Of a stretch of DNA of 36,538 bases, positions 32,486 to 36,538 are shown piece by piece (within the stretch, counting starts at the first letter, position 1; the number at the start of each line of letters is the position of its first letter). Both the position numbers and the translations under genes were made by a program. This DNA is from an uncultured Woeseiaceae bacterium. GTDB taxonomy: Bacteria; Pseudomonadota; Gammaproteobacteria; Steroidobacterales; Woeseiaceae. The stretch covers positions 1 to 36,538 of the forward strand of contig CAMYLB010000209.1 of NCBI GenBank assembly GCA_947259145.1, given 5' to 3'. The notes beneath the pieces are model-generated. The model was not told the origin of the DNA and did not search any database. It saw nothing but the letters and a program-made list of their open reading frames with translations.

Positions 32486-32878
32486 ATGCCAGCAAAAAGC
32501 CGTCCGACAAAGCCAGCCAGGAAAGCCAGCAAGAAGCCCGCCAAGAAGCCCGCCAAGAAGCCCGCCAAGAAGCCCGCCAAGAAGCCCGCCAAGAAGGCCG
32601 CCAAGAAGGCCCCCAAGAAGGCTACCAAGAAGGTTGCCAAGAAGGCCGCCAAGAAGGCCGCCAAGAAAGTCGCCAAGAAAGTCGCCAAGAAAACAGCCAG
32701 ACGCCCGCAGGGCTCCCGAAAAAAGGTTGTCGAAGTCCCGGCAGAGCGACGCCACGAGATGATTGCGAAGGCGGCGTACTATCGTGCAGAAAGCCGCCAC
32801 TTCCAGGGCGATCCTGTGGCGCACTGGTTATATTGCGAGAAAGAGGTTGACGCTCTTATATCAAAAACTATCGACTAA
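32486..32878 (+). CDS. Histone H1-like lysine/alanine-rich protein with DUF2934 C-terminus
   Basis: This 130-residue protein has an N-terminal about 75 residues of KKPAKKPAKK/KKAAKKAAKK repeats like eukaryotic H1 tails and bacterial AlgP or Hc1-type proteins, expected to coat DNA. The last about 45 residues (RRHEMIAKAAYYRAESRHFQGDPVAHWLYCEKEV) fit the short helical DUF2934 domain. ATG 32486 is preferred to 32462 because GGAG precedes it at a workable distance and it begins directly with the basic repeat (MPAKSRPTKPARK). It probably compacts or regulates the nucleoid. It is divergent from the Kef operon. Confidence 0.85.
   Translation: MPAKSRPTKPARKASKKPAKKPAKKPAKKPAKKPAKKAAKKAPKKATKKVAKKAAKKAAKKVAKKVAKKTARRPQGSRKKVVEVPAERRHEMIAKAAYYRAESRHFQGDPVAHWLYCEKEVDALISKTID
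32531..32698 (+). repeat. Fourteen tandem 12-bp units coding for the K-K-x-A tail
   Basis: The unit AAGAAGCCCGCC is perfectly repeated five times (32531-32590). Nine further degenerate copies follow in phase to 32698. Each unit codes for four residues. Because 12 is a multiple of three, gain or loss of units changes tail length without shifting the frame. Confidence 0.9.
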
Positions 32879-33010
32879 CAGCTTCTTCGACGCAACCGGT
32901 GTACGTATTCGGGAATTGCCGATGAAGAAGACCGTTCTTCCGGAATGCGACGTGGAGTCACTGGATGTCGCCTAGATATAGGGCGGGGCGAGCAAGTAAG
33001 ATTCGCTGTC

Positions 33011-34033
33011 ATGCCGACTAACGTCACACCCGAATACAAGAAAGCCGAAGAGGCTTATCGACAGGCGCGCGATCCCGGAGATCGCCTGGACTGCCTGCGG
33101 GAGTTGTTGCGGACGATTCCCAAGCACAAGGGTACAGAGCATTTACAGGCGGATCTCAAGACCCGCATCAAGCAACTATCCGAGGAAATGGCGGGGCCCA
33201 AGACGGGTGGCCGTCGCAGTGGCCCGACCCACGTCGTTCGTCCCGAAGGTGCGGCGCAGCTTTGCCTCGTCGGCCCACCCAATGCCGGCAAGTCCAGTTT
33301 GCACACGCGGTTGACCGGATCGCACAGCGGCATCGGGCCGTACCCGTACACCACGCATCTGCCAGTACCGGGCATGCTTCCTTACGAGGACGTCCACTTT
33401 CAGCTAGTGGACCTGCCGCCCGTATCGGCTGACTTTATGGAGCCATGGCTGGTCACCGCGCTGCAGCACGGCGATGGCGCGTTGCTCGTTGTAGACATCA
33501 GCGACCCCGAATGCCTGGAGCAGGTGCCCACGATCCTCGAACGCCTGTCGGAAAAAAAGGTTTTTCTCACAACCGACTGGCAGGGTCTGGAGGCAGCGGT
33601 ACCGGTAGAGCAGGGTGAGGCGGACGATCCGTTCAGCCTGCACCTGCCTACCGTGTTAATCGCCAACAAGAGTGACCTTGACCCCGATCCCGGCGAAGTC
33701 GAAATCCTCGAAGAGTTGCTCGGCTTGCGCTTCCCCACGCTAACAATGTCGGCCAAAACCGGAGATGGCCTGGATGAGCTGGGGCCCTTTCTTTTTCGCG
33801 CGCTGGAGATCGTCCGGGTGTACACCAAGACGCCGGGTAAGCCGGCAGATAATGACAAGCCCTTTACAGTGCGTCGGGGCGGCACGGTGCTCGATGTTGC
33901 TCGGCTGGTGCACGAAGACATCGCCCGTGGCTTGAAGTTTGCGCGCATGTGGGGTGTGGACGTATTTGACGGTCAGCAAGTCGGCCAGGACCATCTTGTT
34001 TCTGATCGCGATATCGTGGAGCTGCACTTGTAG
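33011..34033 (+). CDS. DRG/Obg-related GTPase with C-terminal TGS domain
   Basis: The product has 340 residues. A helical N-terminal region (about 1-70) precedes a G domain: G1 GPPNAGKSSL, a G2-like PYPYTTHLPVPGM, G3 DLPP in place of the usual DxPG, G4 NKSD and G5 SAK. The final about 70 residues (PFTVRRGGTVLDVARLVHEDIARGLKFARMWG...) are a TGS domain. This arrangement is that of the DRG/Rbg branch of the Obg-HflX superfamily, which binds ribosomes or tRNA-related factors. ATG 33011 (MPTNVTPEYKKAEEAY) is chosen over 32945 because it begins the conserved-looking helical region. Ribosome or RNA association is inferred. Confidence 0.85.
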   Translation: MPTNVTPEYKKAEEAYRQARDPGDRLDCLRELLRTIPKHKGTEHLQADLKTRIKQLSEEMAGPKTGGRRSGPTHVVRPEGAAQLCLVGPPNAGKSSLHTRLTGSHSGIGPYPYTTHLPVPGMLPYEDVHFQLVDLPPVSADFMEPWLVTALQHGDGALLVVDISDPECLEQVPTILERLSEKKVFLTTDWQGLEAAVPVEQGEADDPFSLHLPTVLIANKSDLDPDPGEVEILEELLGLRFPTLTMSAKTGDGLDELGPFLFRALEIVRVYTKTPGKPADNDKPFTVRRGGTVLDVARLVHEDIARGLKFARMWGVDVFDGQQVGQDHLVSDRDIVELHL

Positions 34034-34038
34034 AAGCT

Positions 34039-35478
34039 TCAGGCGCTGGTCTTACGATGTCGCTTCCATTTTTTTGCAATGGTCGATTCGCGGAGCTCCT
34101 CCAACGTCTTGAGCAGCTGGTGGCGCTCATCCGCGGTTTCCTGCGTGCGACCTGAAAGGTGGCTCGGGTGTTGCTCGCGATCCAGCCAGAACTTGCCGGA
34201 TACCCTGGCGGCCTCCGTAGAGGCTGCCAGCCATACGGCCGTGTCAGCGCCCTCTTCGGGCGTGCGCAGCAGGCGTTTCGTGACACGGTAGAAGCCTGGT
34301 AAAGCGGTTTCAACGCCTGGAGTGTCTGCCCATCCAGGATGCATGGCGTTGACGACGATGCCGCTGTCGCCCCAGATTTCCGCCCACTCCTCAGTCAGGA
34401 TCATCAGGCCGCGTTTGGCGCGTGCGTAGGCCACGGATCCGGAGTAGCTGCCTCGTTGGCTCTGCAAGTCGTTCACTTTTATCTTTTGTGAATACATGCC
34501 GCCGGACAGTACATTGACTATCCGCGGAGATTCAGCTTTTTGCAGCAGCGGATGCAGTCGCTCAGTAAGGATATAAGGACTCAACAGCAGCAGCGCAAAG
34601 CTATTTTCAAAACCCTCCGCCGTCTGTTGGCGTGGATTGAACAGGGCACCGGCGTTATTGATAAGCATATCGATGGGCTCACCGGCCGCAAGCAGCCGAT
34701 CGCACAAGGCATGCACCTCCGACATCAGCGACAGATCGGCGATCTCAAACACGACACGGTCATTGCCCGTTTGCGCCTTTAGGTCGGCCACGAGTTTTCT
34801 CGCTTTGCTCTTGCTGCGCGCAACGACGGTCAGTCGCGCACCCAGCTCGGCCAATTGCCGCGCCGCTGCCAGGCCGAGGCCCGAGGTGGCGCCAGTGATC
34901 AAGGCATGGCGGTCGCCCTGGTAAGCTGACACTGCGTTCCAGCGCCTGCGCGATTCGCGGTAACCGAGTTTCGTGAATCGCCAGATACCGGGAAAGATCA
35001 GCCGGTCGGCCGTGGCCAGCAATTTGGATTCATGCGGCGTCTCGAAGTTGTCTTCGAGCGATTCCTTCAAACCGGCCATGGCGCTCTTGCCTACGCGATC
35101 CATAGCGGCGGGATACAAGCGGCTGAAGGCAGCCAGCGGTGCCGGGAAGTCAAAATTGGCGATGTACCGGACGCGCGTGCGCTTGCCGACCTTCTCGAAC
35201 AGGATTTCCTCGCGGGCCGTGAAAAGGCGTGAATTCACGGTCATCAGCATGCGCGAATTCTTTTCGAATTCCAGCATGCGGTAGTGCAGGGAGAAGCCTG
35301 CATTCATGTCAATCCGGTACTCGCTGCCAACAGCGGGCACCCCCGGCGTCAGCTTGATTCCGCGCGCAACGGCCGGGTCCCACTCCTCAATTCGGGAAAA
35401 CTCGGACACGTAGGCGAACACTTCGTACAATGGACGCTGCACTTCAATGGTCTCGTCGAGGGTAACGATCTTACTCAC
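34039..35478 (-). CDS. Fusion of an SRPBCC domain with a DHRS12-like short-chain dehydrogenase
   Basis: The product has 479 residues. Residues 1-150 form an SRPBCC/polyketide-cyclase-like lipid-binding domain (TIEVQRPLYEVFAYVSEFSRIEEWDP and later FEKVGKRTRVRYIANFDF). A linker is followed by a classical SDR (about 188-420) with TGATSGLG, INNAG, a catalytic serine near VLSGGMYSQK, and YARAK as the Tyr-Lys pair. The SDR half resembles DHRS12-type enzymes. The start is GTG 35478 with no strong ribosome site; no ATG lies nearby in frame. The fusion suggests that a hydrophobic substrate is held by the first domain and oxidised or reduced by the second. It is convergent with the GTPase gene. Confidence 0.88.
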   Translation of the reverse strand: MSKIVTLDETIEVQRPLYEVFAYVSEFSRIEEWDPAVARGIKLTPGVPAVGSEYRIDMNAGFSLHYRMLEFEKNSRMLMTVNSRLFTAREEILFEKVGKRTRVRYIANFDFPAPLAAFSRLYPAAMDRVGKSAMAGLKESLEDNFETPHESKLLATADRLIFPGIWRFTKLGYRESRRRWNAVSAYQGDRHALITGATSGLGLAAARQLAELGARLTVVARSKSKARKLVADLKAQTGNDRVVFEIADLSLMSEVHALCDRLLAAGEPIDMLINNAGALFNPRQQTAEGFENSFALLLLSPYILTERLHPLLQKAESPRIVNVLSGGMYSQKIKVNDLQSQRGSYSGSVAYARAKRGLMILTEEWAEIWGDSGIVVNAMHPGWADTPGVETALPGFYRVTKRLLRTPEEGADTAVWLAASTEAARVSGKFWLDREQHPSHLSGRTQETADERHQLLKTLEELRESTIAKKWKRHRKTSA

Positions 35479-35757
35479 AGGCTAGGCTCAGTTGTGGCTA
35501 TGACGGCCAACAATACGGCCCCTGGTCTTGACGGACAATGACATTCGCAGCACCGTTACATTCACTTACAAAGCGCAGACTACGCTGCGTGCGTCTTCAG
35601 CGCCGCCGGGGAAAGCCCGAACGCACGCTCGCCCGGACTGTCATTCGATGCTGATGGCCTCTTGGCAAGGGCTCTTCGGAAACCGCTTTTCCGCAGCGCC
35701 ATGCGCCGTTATAAGGTAGGTTACGTAGTCTGAAAACTACAGATTCCGGGGGCAGCA

Positions 35758-36538
35758 ATGTCTTTACGCAAGTTGCTGGCGACCATTATTGTTGCTTGCA
35801 CACTAATGTCCTGCACCAATTCCGCAACTGATTCGTCGCCTGGCGCCGGTGCGGCCTTTCATGAACTGCTCGATGATCACTGGGCGGCGGCGACAGATGA
35901 AAAGGTCTTTTTTCGCACGGACCCGGATGGCTGGCGCATGGATGGCGCCTTGTCCGAGCATACGGCCGAGGCGCGCAGCCGGAGGCAGCAGTTTAATGAA
36001 GCGATCCTGGCGAGGCTCGCGACCATCGATATGGCCGAGTTGGACGCTGACGATCAGCTGTCCTTTCGAATCTTCCTCTACGAACGCGAGACGGAACGCG
36101 AAAGCTATCTGCAGCCCGGGCACTTCTTTCCGATCAACAGTCTTTTCGGCTATCACACCTATTTTGCTGAGGCACCGTCCAACACGGCATTCCTGTCGGC
36201 GCAGGATTACGAAAACTACCTGGTCAGCCTTGCGGATTTTACGCGCTACAACCGGGACTACATCGAGGTGATGCGTGAGGCTGTCGCAGCGGGCTATACG
36301 CACTATTGCGAGAGTATTTCGGGATACGCCAAGACAATCGATGTTCACATAGTCAGCAATGCAGAAAGCAGCGGACTTTTCGTGCCGTTTACGCGCTTCC
36401 CAGGCAACGTCAATGAAGACCAGCGCGCGAGTTTCATCAGTAAAGGCAGCGAGCTCATCCGTTCGGTTGTTGTGCCCGGCTATCAGGAGCTGCTGGACTT
36501 CTTTAACGATGAATATCTTCCGGCCTGCCGCAACGAGG
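35758..36538 (+). CDS. DUF885-family lipoprotein, 5' part
   Basis: The first 260 codons of a gene run off the window. ATG 35758 has a GGGGGC ribosome site. The N-terminus MSLRKLLATIIVACTLMSC is a type II signal peptide with lipobox TLMSC. The mature part (FHELLDDHWAAATDE, DWR-like PDGWRMD, LSFRIFLYERETE, NRDYIEVMREAVAAGYTHY) matches the DUF885 family of exported, probably metallopeptidase-like proteins. The metal-site motif expected in the C-terminal half is beyond the window. No promoter is certain; a short hairpin GTAGT-N6-ACTAC (35725-35740) lies upstream. Confidence 0.85.
   Translation, partial: MSLRKLLATIIVACTLMSCTNSATDSSPGAGAAFHELLDDHWAAATDEKVFFRTDPDGWRMDGALSEHTAEARSRRQQFNEAILARLATIDMAELDADDQLSFRIFLYERETERESYLQPGHFFPINSLFGYHTYFAEAPSNTAFLSAQDYENYLVSLADFTRYNRDYIEVMREAVAAGYTHYCESISGYAKTIDVHIVSNAESSGLFVPFTRFPGNVNEDQRASFISKGSELIRSVVVPGYQELLDFFNDEYLPACRNE

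Noticed and set aside
32531-32698. Possible CRISPR-like or minisatellite array
   Set aside because: Units are adjacent with no spacers and encode the lysine-rich tail in frame, so it is a coding repeat.
32182-32850. 222-codon plus-strand frame through the 12-bp repeat
   Set aside because: Its QEGRQEA repeats are an out-of-frame reading of the K-K-x-A array; the frame with a ribosome site and the DUF2934 end is the real gene.
32936-32975. Short frame MKKTVLPECDVESLDVA in the gap before the GTPase gene
   Set aside because: Only 17 codons, no clear ribosome site and no recognisable similarity.

Overview
The window looks like chromosomal DNA from a free-living, aerobic, probably marine or sediment Gammaproteobacterium. 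The evidence is a TonB-dependent receptor, a glutathione-gated KefB-type antiporter with its oxidoreductase, a DjlA-type co-chaperone, a ynjBCD-ynjF gene order like that of Escherichia coli, and moderately high G+C with tightly packed, often overlapping genes. The genus cannot be fixed from the sequence. No rRNA, tRNA, CRISPR array, complete insertion sequence or prophage was seen.

Layout. Positions 1-3496 (+) hold a beta-ketoadipate lower-pathway operon: pcaI (cut by the window edge), pcaJ, pcaF, and a glutamate-1-semialdehyde-aminomutase-like aminotransferase. On the minus strand, 13728 down to 6597 is one tightly coupled operon: TonB receptor, periplasmic binding protein, double-domain permease, ATPase and CDP-alcohol phosphatidyltransferase (YnjB/C/D/F-like). 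A VTT-domain/flavin disulfide reductase fusion and a fatty-acid-hydroxylase-type membrane enzyme follow (6470-3511). Next come a secreted protein of unknown function (13818), a GMC oxidoreductase broken by one frameshift (14555-16121), and a minus-strand pair of class I HMG-CoA reductase and DUF2505 (17848-16172). The reductase is split in two by an exact 11-bp tandem duplication. A membrane-anchored Rossmann protein follows.

Positions 18945-20255 hold an arsenite methyltransferase gene (arsM) translationally coupled to a cysteine-rich MarR regulator, with a two-site palindromic operator over the promoter. Positions 20343-22268 encode a YbaN-like protein, a DsbA-like thioredoxin-fold protein and an SDR. 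A djlA-like gene, a Tat-exported BBE-type flavoprotein and a small lipoprotein follow. The stretch 25355-25707 has no intact gene but contains a decayed rimK 3' end. It is followed by a 38-residue lysine-rich protein.

Positions 25858-29400 (+) form a more A+T-rich polyprenyl-sugar cassette: GT2 transferase, GtrA flippase-like protein, methyltransferase and a GT-C membrane glycosyltransferase. It faces a minus-strand Kef operon (32232-29332). The right end carries a histone H1-like/DUF2934 protein, a DRG-type TGS GTPase, an SRPBCC-SDR fusion and the start of a DUF885 lipoprotein.

The most unusual items are the coupled TonB-receptor/YnjBCD/YnjF operon, the arsM-MarR switch, the duplication-split HMG-CoA reductase, and strong unexplained hairpins between the Kef operon and the histone-like gene.
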